From Deltaproteobacteria bacterium (GTDB taxonomy: Bacteria; Myxococcota_A; UBA9160; SMWR01): 41,181 nt of DNA. A model generated the notes under the pieces. That model was given only the letters and a program-made list of their open reading frames with translations, had not been told where the DNA came from and did not search any database. Within the stretch, counting starts at the first letter, position 1; the number at the start of each line of letters is the position of its first letter. The stretch is taken from assembly GCA_019310425.1 (NCBI GenBank), contig JAFDEI010000017.1:1-41181 (forward strand). Direction: 5' to 3'. This document shows positions 16,256 to 23,766 of this stretch, piece after piece. Position numbers and translations under genes: made by a program.

Positions 16256-17149
16256 ATGTCCGGTTTTCTTTCCGCGTATTCCATCCAGAACTGGCTCGAG
16301 TCGTGCCCGCAGGGCTACCTCGAGGACACCCAATACGGCCACGCTCCCGGCCAGACAGAGCCCGCTCTGGTCCTCGACAACCCGACGCTCCTGGCCGACA
16401 CGATCCGCACGACCGTGCAGCTCGTCGTCGGCGAACGCTGCGCGCTGGCGGCTTCGTCGGGCCTGATCAACGCCGCACCGGATCACGCCAGCAAGGCCTT
16501 CCTGGCAACCCAGACCCTCGATGAAGCGCGCCACGTCGAGATATTCACGCAGCGGCTCTACGACCTCGGCGTGAAGAAGAGTGAACTCGAGAGCACGCTT
16601 GCGGAGCACGCGAACCCGAACCTCGTGAAGTTTGCCGAGGTGTTGCTCGAGAAGGTCGACAAGGGCGACTTCATCGCGGGCGTCGTCGGCCAGAACATCG
16701 TGCTCGAGGGCATGGCGTTCTCGGTCTTCGAGATGCTCCAAGCCGCGGTTAGTGGCGTCAACCCGAAGTTCGCGAACACGCTCTCGGGCACGATCGCGGA
16801 CGAGCGGCGCCACGTCGGTTTCGGCGAGAACCGCATCGGCTCGCTGATCAAGCAGCACCCCGAGCGCAAGGCCGACGTCGAGAAGATGCAGAAGGAGATG
16901 GCCTACCACATGCTCGCGACCTTCTCGACGCAGTTCGCGCAATCCGGTTCTGCGATGCAAGAGGGGCAGCGGATGGCGCAGGCCGCGGAGGGGAATGGGG
17001 CCGAAGCGCCCGCCAAGTGGCACGGTGCCGACCTCGCGACTGCAACGCCCGAGGAGATGGAGGGGGTGCTCTCCGACACCGTGCTGAAGGAATTCAAGGT
17101 CCGGCTCGGCCGTATCGGCATCGAGTACCAGACGCCCGCTGCGCCGTAG
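16256..17149 (+). CDS. Ferritin-like diiron protein A (R2/AurF-like)
   Basis: 297-residue, mostly helical protein with a complete set of carboxylate-bridged diiron ligands: E60 (LVVGERCAL), E90-A-R-H93, E151 (IVLEGMAFSVFE) and E183-R-R-H186. The spacing matches ribonucleotide-reductase R2-type proteins and relatives such as R2-like ligand-binding oxidases and AurF-type N-oxygenases. No R1 subunit is nearby and the radical-tyrosine context was not recognised, so an oxygenase or oxidase role is more likely than ribonucleotide reduction (inference). The ATG at 16256 has GAGAGGAG 7 nt upstream; the frame is open earlier without signals. The tail after residue 230 is Gln/Ala rich and then has another helix. 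It is the first gene of a three-gene unit; the next gene starts right after its stop. Confidence 0.8.
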   Translation: MSGFLSAYSIQNWLESCPQGYLEDTQYGHAPGQTEPALVLDNPTLLADTIRTTVQLVVGERCALAASSGLINAAPDHASKAFLATQTLDEARHVEIFTQRLYDLGVKKSELESTLAEHANPNLVKFAEVLLEKVDKGDFIAGVVGQNIVLEGMAFSVFEMLQAAVSGVNPKFANTLSGTIADERRHVGFGENRIGSLIKQHPERKADVEKMQKEMAYHMLATFSTQFAQSGSAMQEGQRMAQAAEGNGAEAPAKWHGADLATATPEEMEGVLSDTVLKEFKVRLGRIGIEYQTPAAP

Positions 17150-17929
17150 ATGAGACGTGCAATGTCGGACCCCCATGACCTGCCGAAGGAAGTCTTTCTC
17201 GACGAGGTGCACTCGTTCGAGTTCTGGTTCCAGGCGGTCGCGGGGTATCTGACCGAGCGACCGAACGGCCACGATCCGAGCATCGAAGAGGCCGATCTCA
17301 ATTCCTCGGAGCGCGAGGCGTTGATCACGACGCTGTGCAACTACGCCATCGGTGAGACTGCTGCGCTCGAGGCCTCGAGCGGCATGATTCGGTTCGCGCC
17401 GAACCGTCGCGCGAAGATCTTCCTCGCAACACAGGTCGTCGACGAAGCACGTCATCTCGAGGTGTTGTTGTACCGGCTGAGTGAGCTCGGTGTCACGCAT
17501 CTTGAAGAGGTCGTGCAGTCGCGCGCGAATCGCAGTCTGCTCGCGTTTCGCAAGCGGCTGCTGCAATTCGTCGATGGCCACGACTGGGAAGCGGCGTTGT
17601 TCGCGCAGAACGTGATTCTCGAGTCGATGGAGTTCTCGGTCTTCCAGGCTCATGTGGAGCGCGCCGACCCGATCACGGGCGATATGTTGACCGGGATCAT
17701 CAAGGATGAACGCCGCCACATGGGCTTCGGCGAGAACGAGCTCGGGCGCAGGCTTGCCGAGACTCCGCACATTCGCGCACGGCTACAGGCGGTAAAGAAG
17801 GAACTCGACCCGCTCGTACTCGACACCTTCGAGGACACCCTCGAACAGGTGGGGGTCGAACGCAGCGAGCGGCCGGAACTCGGCCGTAGTTACCTCGCCT
17901 CGGTCGAACGGCTGGGGTTCGCGTTGTGA
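17150..17929 (+). CDS. Ferritin-like diiron protein B, paralogue of A
   Basis: 259-residue paralogue of the preceding protein, aligned with it along most of its length. Shared blocks are IGETAALEASSGMIRFAP, KIFLATQVVDEARHLEV, NVILESMEFSVFQ and IKDERRHMGFGENELG. Its diiron ligands are also intact: E69, E99-A-R-H102, E158 and E187-R-R-H190. The pair could be a heterodimer or act in sequence. The ATG at 17150 immediately follows the stop of gene A with no ribosome-binding site; an in-frame ATG at 17162 (MSDPHDLP) has a weak GAG and may be the true start. The end overlaps the zinc-ribbon gene by GTGA. The substrate is unknown. Confidence 0.78.
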   Translation: MRRAMSDPHDLPKEVFLDEVHSFEFWFQAVAGYLTERPNGHDPSIEEADLNSSEREALITTLCNYAIGETAALEASSGMIRFAPNRRAKIFLATQVVDEARHLEVLLYRLSELGVTHLEEVVQSRANRSLLAFRKRLLQFVDGHDWEAALFAQNVILESMEFSVFQAHVERADPITGDMLTGIIKDERRHMGFGENELGRRLAETPHIRARLQAVKKELDPLVLDTFEDTLEQVGVERSERPELGRSYLASVERLGFAL

Positions 17930-18225
17930 CGGACCCGCTCGAGGATGCCCGCTCGCCCCGGGATCGGGCGGCGCGCCAGCGCTTCGTGCTCGACGACACC
18001 GGCTTCGACGAGGTGCCGAAGAAGTATCGCCGCTTCTATCGCAAGTGGGGCGGTGTGAACGACGCACTCGCACGAAACGAAGTGCTGTGCCCGGTCTGCA
18101 AGGTCGTGATTCGTTCGACCCGCGAACTGCGACCCGGCGATCGCGTCTACTGCATGCCGTGCATGTCGCGACTGGTGGTGTCGGTCGGCGAAGGCGGGCG
18201 CCTCGAAGCACTGGTTGCCTACTAG
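17926..18225 (+). CDS. Small C4 zinc-ribbon/rubredoxin-like protein
   Basis: 99-residue protein starting with a GTG that overlaps the stop of diiron gene B (GTGA), so its translation is coupled to it. A charged N-terminal half (PKKYRRFYRKWGG) is followed by two CxxC knuckles: C55-P-V-C58 and C76-M-P-C79, separated by 17 residues, then a short beta strand region. This could bind Zn as a ribbon, or Fe as a rubredoxin-like electron donor to the diiron proteins. The knuckles lack the C-x2-C-G pattern of classical rubredoxin, which favours zinc. I do not recognise the family. Its fixed place behind two diiron genes suggests an accessory, assembly or electron-transfer partner. Confidence 0.75.
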   Translation: MTDPLEDARSPRDRAARQRFVLDDTGFDEVPKKYRRFYRKWGGVNDALARNEVLCPVCKVVIRSTRELRPGDRVYCMPCMSRLVVSVGEGGRLEALVAY

Positions 18226-18250
18226 CCCGCACGCATTCGACTGGGAAATG

Positions 18251-18979
18251 TCAGGTGGACACGTTGCCCGTTTGGGCCACTTCGATCCAGATTCCCAGTC
18301 CGAGTCCGCGGCAGGTCCCGGACTCGCCGAAGAGTGCCGTGGCGGTGTGGTGCTTGCGCCCTTGATGCGAGAGTTCCCAAGCGACGATCACGCAGCGCTC
18401 ACCTGCAGCGACCTCTCCCCGGAGGCGCACTTGAAGCTCGCCCAGTAATACCGCCCCCTCCGTGGGCGCGGGAAACGCGAATGCGCCCGGGCAATCGAGA
18501 GCGGCCCACAAGAACTCGGGCGACACGGAACCCGTCGCGGACGCGAGCGACGGATCCGGAACCCAGGTGCAGGCGACCCGGTCTCTGCCTTCGACGGGCC
18601 CGGGAAAGATGCGGAGCCCATCGCCTGCGTCCCGGTCCGGACCGCATACGAAACAAGACGGGAACCAGTGAGCGTCGAAGCCCGGATAGCCCTTTGATGC
18701 CGCTGCCGCTTCGTCGAAGCTCGGGGGTTCGGGGGCATCGATCGTCAGCTCGACCGGTCGTGCTTCCGCGACGACGACGTCGCCGTCGAACAGCGCGACG
18801 CCGGCTTCGGAGTCTCGTACCTCCAACGCGGTGGCGAGGGGCGGAGGCACTCGGAGCCGAACCGCGACCGCGCTGCTGCCGATGTGCTTCGCGACGCAGC
18901 CGCAGACATAACCCCCGTTTCCCGAGTTCGGCGGGCCACAGAATCGTCCATCGATGCGGATCGTGGGATTGCTCAACAT
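18251..18979 (-). CDS. Hotdog-fold thioesterase-like protein
   Basis: 242-residue protein. It opens with FCGPPNSGNGGYVCGCVA, then a central HWFPSCFVCGP block and DGLRIFPGP, and ends with strands such as ERCVIVAWELS.QGRKHHTATALF. This layout, two half-domains with Cys-rich turns, is one I associate with double-hotdog proteins annotated as thioesterase-like in actinobacteria and deltaproteobacteria. Hydrolysis of an acyl-CoA is plausible, but no catalytic residue can be assigned with confidence. The start ATG at 18979 has a closely spaced GAGG; the frame remains open upstream without better signals. It converges with the diiron operon, only 25 nt apart. Confidence 0.6.
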   Translation of the reverse strand: MLSNPTIRIDGRFCGPPNSGNGGYVCGCVAKHIGSSAVAVRLRVPPPLATALEVRDSEAGVALFDGDVVVAEARPVELTIDAPEPPSFDEAAAASKGYPGFDAHWFPSCFVCGPDRDAGDGLRIFPGPVEGRDRVACTWVPDPSLASATGSVSPEFLWAALDCPGAFAFPAPTEGAVLLGELQVRLRGEVAAGERCVIVAWELSHQGRKHHTATALFGESGTCRGLGLGIWIEVAQTGNVST

Positions 18980-19422
18980 CGACCTCGTTCTATCGAAGCG
19001 AAAGTTGGAAACTATTCGCAGGTTAGCCGAACGATCGGACGAGGGCCGAAATGCAATTGAATTCTCGCAGATCGAGGCTGCGCGCGGCTCTGCTGCTGCT
19101 CTCGATTTCCATGCTACCGGGTGGTTGTGGCGATCCGCTCGAAGTCGATCTGCCGGCAGCCAATCGGGATGTCGTCGACCAGCTTCCTTCCGCCCGAAGG
19201 CGAACGCGCGGGCATGGCGACGGTATACACACAGGTACTCGCCTTCTGGGGGCTGTGAGGCCGGAGCTTCGTGTGAGCCTGGATTCAATATTGATACACG
19301 AATTCAGGATCGACTTCTCGACACGATCAGGATTGAGAACTAACGTCCGGCCATCCATCAGAGTGCCGCTACAGGACTCGGATCATCTGTCGGGCGCTGG
19401 CAATCTGGGGAGGGTCGTCCTT
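18980..19422. other. Intergenic region with possible degraded lipoprotein start
   Basis: 443 bp between divergent genes. From an ATG at 19051, with GAGGG 6 nt upstream, a frame reads MQLNSRRSRLRAALLLLSISML then PGGCGDPLEVDLPAANRD, which looks like a lipoprotein signal peptide with Cys. The following sequence loses protein character, then runs in frame into the alcohol dehydrogenase. Another frame ends with MATVYTQVLAFWGL and a stop at about 19258. This may be a decayed small lipoprotein gene or chance. No clear promoter for the dehydrogenase was found. Confidence 0.3.
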
Positions 19423-20433
19423 GTGGGTATTCAGGCCTTTGCAGCTTTCGAGGCGAGGCAAGAACTACACAGCCATTCCTACGAGCCGGATCCCCTGGGT
19501 CCGCGGGATGCCGAAATCGAAGTCAGCCACTGTGGTGTGTGCCACACCGATATCAGTCTGATCGACGACCAGTTCTTCGGCCTCAGCAGCTACCCGCTCG
19601 TCCCGGGGCACGAGGTGGTGGGAAAGATCGTCGCCAGAGGCGCCGATGTTTCGAATTTCGAGGTGGGCGATCGAGTAGGGGCCGGCTGGTTGTGTGGTTC
19701 ATGTGGGGAGTGCGAGGCGTGTCGTTCCGGCGAGCCGAATTTGTGTCCGGGCGCACAGGGGATCTGCGCCGGTCGCCCGGGAGGGTTCGCGGAGCGGGTG
19801 CGGGTCGATAGCCGCTTTCTCGCCGCGATACCCGCAGGGCTCGAAAGCGAGCAGGCCGCTCCTCTGATGTGCGCCGGCCTCACCGTATTCACTCCGCTCG
19901 ACGAACTCGCCGTCCAGCCAGGGACGCGCATCGGCGTAGTCGGAATCGGTGGGCTTGGGCACCTCGCACTCCAATTCGCCAAGGCGTTCGGCTGCGAGGT
20001 CACGGCGCTTTCGGGTTCGCCGACGAAGTCTGAAGAGGCCGCTCGACTCGGTGCCGATCACTTCGCTCTGACGAGCGATGCCGAAGCGGTGCAACGGCTC
20101 GCTTCTTCGTTCGACGTGTTGCTCGTCACGGCCGACGGTGACCTGCCCTGGAATCTCTATTTGTCCCTGCTACGTCCCAAAGGAACGCTGTGGCTGCTCG
20201 GAATGCCGCAGCAGCCGCTCGCGGTCGAAAGCATTCTGTTGATGCTGCCGAGTCGCTCGATCAAGGGGAGCATCATCGGAAGCCCCGACCAGATGCAGCG
20301 GATGCTCGAATTCGCCGCAAAACACGGGGTTCGCGCCTGGACGGAGCCGATGCCCATGAGCGACGTCAACACGGCCATCGATCGGGTTCGAAAGGGCGAG
20401 GTCCGCTATCGCATGGTCTTGACGGCCGGTTGA
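19423..20433 (+). CDS. Zinc-dependent alcohol dehydrogenase (MDR family)
   Basis: 336-residue medium-chain dehydrogenase/reductase. Catalytic zinc ligands are in CGVCHTD (C40) and GHE (H63); the structural zinc cluster is C94, C97, C100, C108 in CGSCGECEACRSGEPNLC. The NAD(P) Rossmann motif is VGIGGLGHLALQFAKAFG near residue 168. It resembles the cinnamyl-alcohol-dehydrogenase-like/YahK branch, which reduces aldehydes with NADPH; substrate and cofactor preference are not certain. The start is placed at the GTG at 19423, with GGGGAGGG 8-9 nt upstream, because this gives the normal family length; the open frame extends upstream into non-conserved sequence. It is probably monocistronic. Confidence 0.88.
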   Translation: MGIQAFAAFEARQELHSHSYEPDPLGPRDAEIEVSHCGVCHTDISLIDDQFFGLSSYPLVPGHEVVGKIVARGADVSNFEVGDRVGAGWLCGSCGECEACRSGEPNLCPGAQGICAGRPGGFAERVRVDSRFLAAIPAGLESEQAAPLMCAGLTVFTPLDELAVQPGTRIGVVGIGGLGHLALQFAKAFGCEVTALSGSPTKSEEAARLGADHFALTSDAEAVQRLASSFDVLLVTADGDLPWNLYLSLLRPKGTLWLLGMPQQPLAVESILLMLPSRSIKGSIIGSPDQMQRMLEFAAKHGVRAWTEPMPMSDVNTAIDRVRKGEVRYRMVLTAG

Positions 20434-20493
20434 CGGAGCAGCCCAGCGTTGGCGCCCGCTGCTACGAGGCTGCAGCGGAAGCGTATGCCTCGG

Positions 20494-20679
20494 TCAGGAG
20501 GGAAGGCGAAGGCGCAGCACCGGCCCGACAGTGGTGACCTCCAGGTTCGACCACTCCGCCAGCAGGCGGCAACGCGTTACCTGGGCACTGCCGGGAGATC
20601 CCATTCGGATACGGAGTTCGCCCTGGCGACTCTGGTTGAGGCGATCGATGATGGCGCTCCAGTCTTTCCGATGGCTCAC
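20494..20679 (-). CDS. Small hypothetical protein (61 aa)
   Basis: A 61-codon frame starts at a GTG (20679) with GGAG 7 nt upstream and reads VSHRKDWSAIIDRLNQSRQG, then a beta-like segment LRIRMGSP..AQVTRCRLLAEWSN and LEVTTVGPVLRLRLPS. The helix followed by alternating hydrophobic strands looks protein-like. I recognise no family. It converges with the alcohol dehydrogenase and lies downstream of the Ddn-like gene on the same strand (121 nt). The rest of 20434-20800 holds nothing else that I can identify. Confidence 0.4.
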   Translation of the reverse strand: MSHRKDWSAIIDRLNQSRQGELRIRMGSPGSAQVTRCRLLAEWSNLEVTTVGPVLRLRLPS

Positions 20680-20800
20680 TTGTGTTCTCCACGATATGGG
20701 GGATTCGGGTGGTAGCACAACAGCCGGGTCATCGCCTAACGAAGGATCGGCGGCGTCCCGCAGGGTCTCCGAGAGATGAGACTAACGCGCAGCCTCGCTG

Positions 20801-21286
20801 TTACACACTCGAGGTATCGCTCGCCGCCGGCTCGCATACGAAAATGGGAATGTCCCGCGTCGTGCGCATGCGGTATTCGGCGTAGGGAGCGTAATGCTGG
20901 TCGCAGATGGGCCACATTTCGGTCTTCTCGTGAGGTTCGGCGAGCCGCGCGCGAAGCGCCATCCGGCGGCCGCGGTGGTTCACCACGATGTCACTGTGCT
21001 TTACGAGATTGTGGTACCAGGACGGGTTCTTCGGCGCGCCACCCTGTGAGGCGACCAGCAGCAGGCCGTCTTGGTACGGGACGTACATCAGCGGGAACGT
21101 CAGGCTGCGGCCGCTCTTGGCGCCGGTCATTTCGACGAAACACACCTCGTCTCCCTGCAGGGTGTTGAACAGGCGGCCGCCGGTGAGGCGATGCAGGAAC
21201 ACGTGCAGTCGCGTCACGGTTATGAGCACCCAGCGCGGCGGGGGGGCGCCGAGATCTGCCGAATCGGTAGGCTGTTCGTTGGACAT
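20801..21286 (-). CDS. Ddn-like F420-dependent nitroreductase-family protein (DUF385)
   Basis: 161-residue member of the deazaflavin(F420)-dependent nitroreductase family. Signature blocks are present: LTGGRLFNTLQGDEVCFVEMTGAKSGR, PLMYVPYQDGLLLVASQGGAPKNPSWYHNLVKH and IVVNHRGRRMALRARLAEP. The family binds F420 in a split beta-barrel and reduces quinones, nitro compounds or unsaturated substrates. The ATG at 21286 has AAGGAG 7 nt upstream; the longer frame is not needed. An additional N-terminal stretch (residues 18-34, ITVTRLHVFLHRLTGGR) is typical of Ddn. A DUF427 gene precedes it on the same strand (52 nt), so the two may be co-transcribed. Confidence 0.82.
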   Translation of the reverse strand: MSNEQPTDSADLGAPPPRWVLITVTRLHVFLHRLTGGRLFNTLQGDEVCFVEMTGAKSGRSLTFPLMYVPYQDGLLLVASQGGAPKNPSWYHNLVKHSDIVVNHRGRRMALRARLAEPHEKTEMWPICDQHYAPYAEYRMRTTRDIPIFVCEPAASDTSSV

Positions 21287-21338
21287 TATTGGACTCCTTG
21301 GCTGTGGCACGCCGATCCGGGCTTCGGTGTTCAGGCCG

Positions 21339-21716
21339 TCAGTTGCTGTGCGAAAGCTCGACTCGGTCTGGGTAGAAGGCGACGTAGTTTCGCAGCTGCG
21401 CGATCTGGTCGAAAGGTGCTTCGTAGCTCCAGGCCAGATTCTCTTCGGTGAGGCCGGCGCAGCGGAAGGTCCAGTAAGAGGCTTCGCCCTTGAATGGGCA
21501 GAAGGTCTGGTGCGGCGTTGCCTCTGCGAATTCGAAGAGGACATCGTTCCGTGGGAAGTAGATCACGGGCTCGAGGTTCGTCTCCCGAACGATGACCGCG
21601 CGTGAGCTGTCGGCGATCACGCTGCGGTTCAGGCGTGCGCAGACGCGGCCCGGGTTGGGCTCCACGTCGATTCGGTAATCAGGGTACTTGTGATACAGAG
21701 ACTCGCGATTCGGCAT
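21339..21716 (-). CDS. DUF427 domain protein
   Basis: 125-residue protein covering one full DUF427 domain. Recognisable blocks are VCARLNRSVIADSSRAVIVRET, YFPRNDV, TFCPFKGEASYWTF and ENLAWSYEAPFDQ, ending in NYVAFYPDRVEL. The family is a small beta-rich fold of unknown biochemical function, common in actinobacteria and proteobacteria. The ATG at 21716 has GGGAAGAG about 5 nt upstream. Upstream of the start no further family sequence exists, so the short form is preferred. It lies just upstream of the Ddn-like gene. Confidence 0.85.
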   Translation of the reverse strand: MPNRESLYHKYPDYRIDVEPNPGRVCARLNRSVIADSSRAVIVRETNLEPVIYFPRNDVLFEFAEATPHQTFCPFKGEASYWTFRCAGLTEENLAWSYEAPFDQIAQLRNYVAFYPDRVELSHSN

Positions 21717-21878
21717 GCGACTCTTCCCGAAATCCGAACTCGAAGCGGCACTCGTGCGGCATGGCGGTCTGGGCTGCGCTGAACGGCGCACGCTCGTGCA
21801 CAGCCCGCCTTGCCGCCCAGAGTCTACCGAATTCGAGAGTGTCGAGTCCGTTCGTCGTCATCGGGCGCCCGCGGCAGC

Positions 21879-22628
21879 TCAGCTCATCGTGAGACCACCG
21901 GAGACGCTGATCGCCTGGCCGGTGATGAAGCTCGCTTCCCGCATGGCGAGGAACGCGACCAGGGATGCGACTTCGGTGGGTTTGGCGGGGCGGCGGAACG
22001 GGATCAGGCGCATGAAGGCGGCCCAGCCTTCGGGCGAGAGGCCGAGCGGCGGGTCCGCGGTTTCGCTGGTGGGGCCGAGGCAGACGGCGTTCACGGTGAT
22101 TTCGTGGCGCGCCATTTCGCGTGCGAGCGATTTCGAGAACGCGACGATGGCACCCTTCGAGCTCGATTGAGCAGTTTCGAGCGTGGCGCCGATCTTGGCC
22201 GAGTCGGAGACCAGTGTGAGAAGCCGACCGTAGCGCTGTGGGATCATGTGGCGCAGTGCTTCCTGGTAGGCGAGCTGGGTTCCCTTCACGTTGACGGCGA
22301 AGACGCGGTCCCAGTGTTTCTCCTTGTCGTCGACGAACTTGCGCATGTGGTCGTAGGACACGCAGTTCGCGACGATGTCGATGCGGCCGAGCTTGTCGAC
22401 GGTGGCGTCGACTGCGGCGGCGACCTGGGCGCGGTCGGTGACGTCGGCGGCGATGAAGTGTGCGTCGTAGCCTTCGCCGTGGAGTTTCTCACTGAGAGCC
22501 GCACCCTCTTGCGCGCGCCGAGCGCTGAGCATGACGGATGCGCCCTCTTCGCAGAGTTTGCGCGCAACCGCGGAGCCGGCGGTGCCGAGTGCCCCGAGTA
22601 CGAGCGCGTTCTGCCCCTTCAGGTCCAT
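21879..22628 (-). CDS. SDR-family protein with catalytic Tyr replaced by Gln
   Basis: 249-residue classical short-chain dehydrogenase fold. The nucleotide motif is GALGTAGSA at 12-20, D62 (ADVTD) marks the adenine pocket, and the C-terminal ITGQAISVSGG strand is normal. Ser141 (LVSDSAK) and Lys158 (SSSK) are at the usual positions, but the residue 13 after the Ser, where Tyr of YxxxK belongs, is Gln154 (codon CAA). NADV-type Asn is also changed to NCVS. The protein may bind cofactor and partner or substrate without normal hydride chemistry, or use another acid. The ATG at 22628 is 10 nt behind the CMD-like gene. It is probably co-transcribed with the two genes upstream (22639-23546). Confidence 0.85.
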   Translation of the reverse strand: MDLKGQNALVLGALGTAGSAVARKLCEEGASVMLSARRAQEGAALSEKLHGEGYDAHFIAADVTDRAQVAAAVDATVDKLGRIDIVANCVSYDHMRKFVDDKEKHWDRVFAVNVKGTQLAYQEALRHMIPQRYGRLLTLVSDSAKIGATLETAQSSSKGAIVAFSKSLAREMARHEITVNAVCLGPTSETADPPLGLSPEGWAAFMRLIPFRRPAKPTEVASLVAFLAMREASFITGQAISVSGGLTMS

Positions 22629-22638
22629 GTCGGCTCCG

Positions 22639-23043
22639 CTATTTCGCGGCTTCGTCTTGCGCGTCGAAGACTTCGTTCGCGACCTGGAAGCCCTGGATTG
22701 CGGCCGGGAAGCCCGCGTAGACAGAAACGTGGAGGATGGTCTCGCATATTTCTTCACGCGTGAGCCCGAGATTCAAGCCGCCCGTGATGTACTGGCGTAG
22801 CTGCGCGGGCTTGTCGAGCGCGGTCAGCACGCCGATCGTGATCATGGCTCGGTTCTTGGGGTCGAGTTCTTCACGACCCCAGACATCGCCCATCACGGTC
22901 GAGATCGATAGCTGGTTCCAGGCCTCCGCGATTTCCTTCGGGTACTTGAAGCTCGGCGGGTTGGGCGCGCCGGATTTCGGGGTGAAGAGCTTGAGCGCGG
23001 TCGTCATGCCACGTGCGAGACGGGGGTCGATCTCATCCGCCAC
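22639..23043 (-). CDS. Carboxymuconolactone decarboxylase-like protein
   Basis: 134-residue all-helical protein of the CMD/AhpD-like family. The core reads LDPKNRAMITIGVLTALDKPAQLRQYI, then GLNLGLTREEICETILHVSVYAGFPAA, with the conserved helix ending VANEVF. The family includes 4-carboxymuconolactone decarboxylase of protocatechuate degradation and AhpD-like peroxidase partners. No CxxC is present, so an AhpD redox role is unlikely; a decarboxylase or unknown role remains. The start is a GTG at 23043, two bases after the stop of the upstream gene; a later ATG (about 23007) is an alternative. It is the middle gene of a three-gene unit with the F420-type protein and the SDR. Confidence 0.8.
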   Translation of the reverse strand: MADEIDPRLARGMTTALKLFTPKSGAPNPPSFKYPKEIAEAWNQLSISTVMGDVWGREELDPKNRAMITIGVLTALDKPAQLRQYITGGLNLGLTREEICETILHVSVYAGFPAAIQGFQVANEVFDAQDEAAK

Positions 23044-23045
23044 GA

Positions 23046-23546
23046 CTACGAGGCCTTGCGGTTGAGCTTGAAGACCATGAACTCGCGGTCGCAGTACTTC
23101 TGGAAGTGACCCCAGAGCGGGAAGAATTCGGTCAGCACCGGCCACACCGCCGCACGGTCGTCGCCCACGAGCCGCTTCACGTCGACTTCGTAATGGTCGG
23201 CCTTGATCTGGATCCAGGCTTTGGGCTTGGTGTCGAGATTGAGTGCCCAATGGGGGTGACGGTCGAGGCCCGCGATCGATCCGACGACATAGACGTCGTC
23301 GCCGTCCTGCAGAAAGTTCGCGGGCATGGTCTGCTCGGTACCGGAAATGCGTCCGATGGTGGTGAGCAGCAGTGTCGGGGCGCCCTGGGTGAGGTAGGTG
23401 TCACCCTCGCCGTTCGACTCGCGGTAGGTCTGCACGTGTGCGCGCGCGCCCAGGCGGATGATCTCCGGCGCGCGTGTCTTCATCAGCAGATCCCACTCTG
23501 CTTCTTCCATGAAGTCGGGTTTCGGGATTCGCTCTGCGATCTTCAT
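23046..23546 (-). CDS. Deazaflavin-dependent nitroreductase-family protein (DUF385-like)
   Basis: 166-residue protein with a split-barrel core: TLLLTTIGRISGTEQTMPANFLQDGDDVYVVGSIAG and PHWALNLDTKPKAWIQI, ending with a helical segment WPVLTEFFPLWGHFQKYCDRE. This matches deazaflavin-dependent nitroreductase-family proteins, which transfer hydride from F420H2. The N-terminal helix region (residues 1-40, FMEEAEWDLLMKT) is longer than in the Ddn-like gene at 20801. The ATG at 23546 has GGAGAG 5 nt upstream. It leads a unit with the CMD-like and SDR genes, all oriented left, with a 220-bp promoter region before it. Confidence 0.8.
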   Translation of the reverse strand: MKIAERIPKPDFMEEAEWDLLMKTRAPEIIRLGARAHVQTYRESNGEGDTYLTQGAPTLLLTTIGRISGTEQTMPANFLQDGDDVYVVGSIAGLDRHPHWALNLDTKPKAWIQIKADHYEVDVKRLVGDDRAAVWPVLTEFFPLWGHFQKYCDREFMVFKLNRKAS

Positions 23547-23766
23547 CGTTCTCTCCTGAGGTTCGGCTCGCGCTAGACCCTAGAAAAAAGGATGCGGCTG
23601 CGCTGGCGAAACCGCGGATTCTCGCGTCGGAAAGTGCGCGTAGGCGGCGCAGGGCACGAAAGTGCACAATTCTCCGCCGATCGGACATGCCGACCGCAGA
23701 GTGAGCGCAGGGAAAGTGAGCCCAGGTGGTGGTGCGGGGGAGGCGAGGGTGTCGCGGCTCGGGGAA
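23547..23766. other. Intergenic promoter region
   Basis: 220 bp between the GDP-mannose epimerase stop (23767) and the F420-type gene start (23546), both on the minus strand. It includes CTAGACCCTAG at 23568-23578, a short symmetric site similar to that before the TetR gene (both share CCTAGAA), and three copies of a GAAAGTG-type motif at 23629, 23659 and 23712. No gene is supported. Confidence 0.35.

Noticed and set aside
16256-17929. Class I ribonucleotide reductase small subunits
   Set aside because: The diiron ligands fit R2-type proteins, but there is no large subunit nearby, there are two tandem paralogues, and the context is not nucleotide metabolism.
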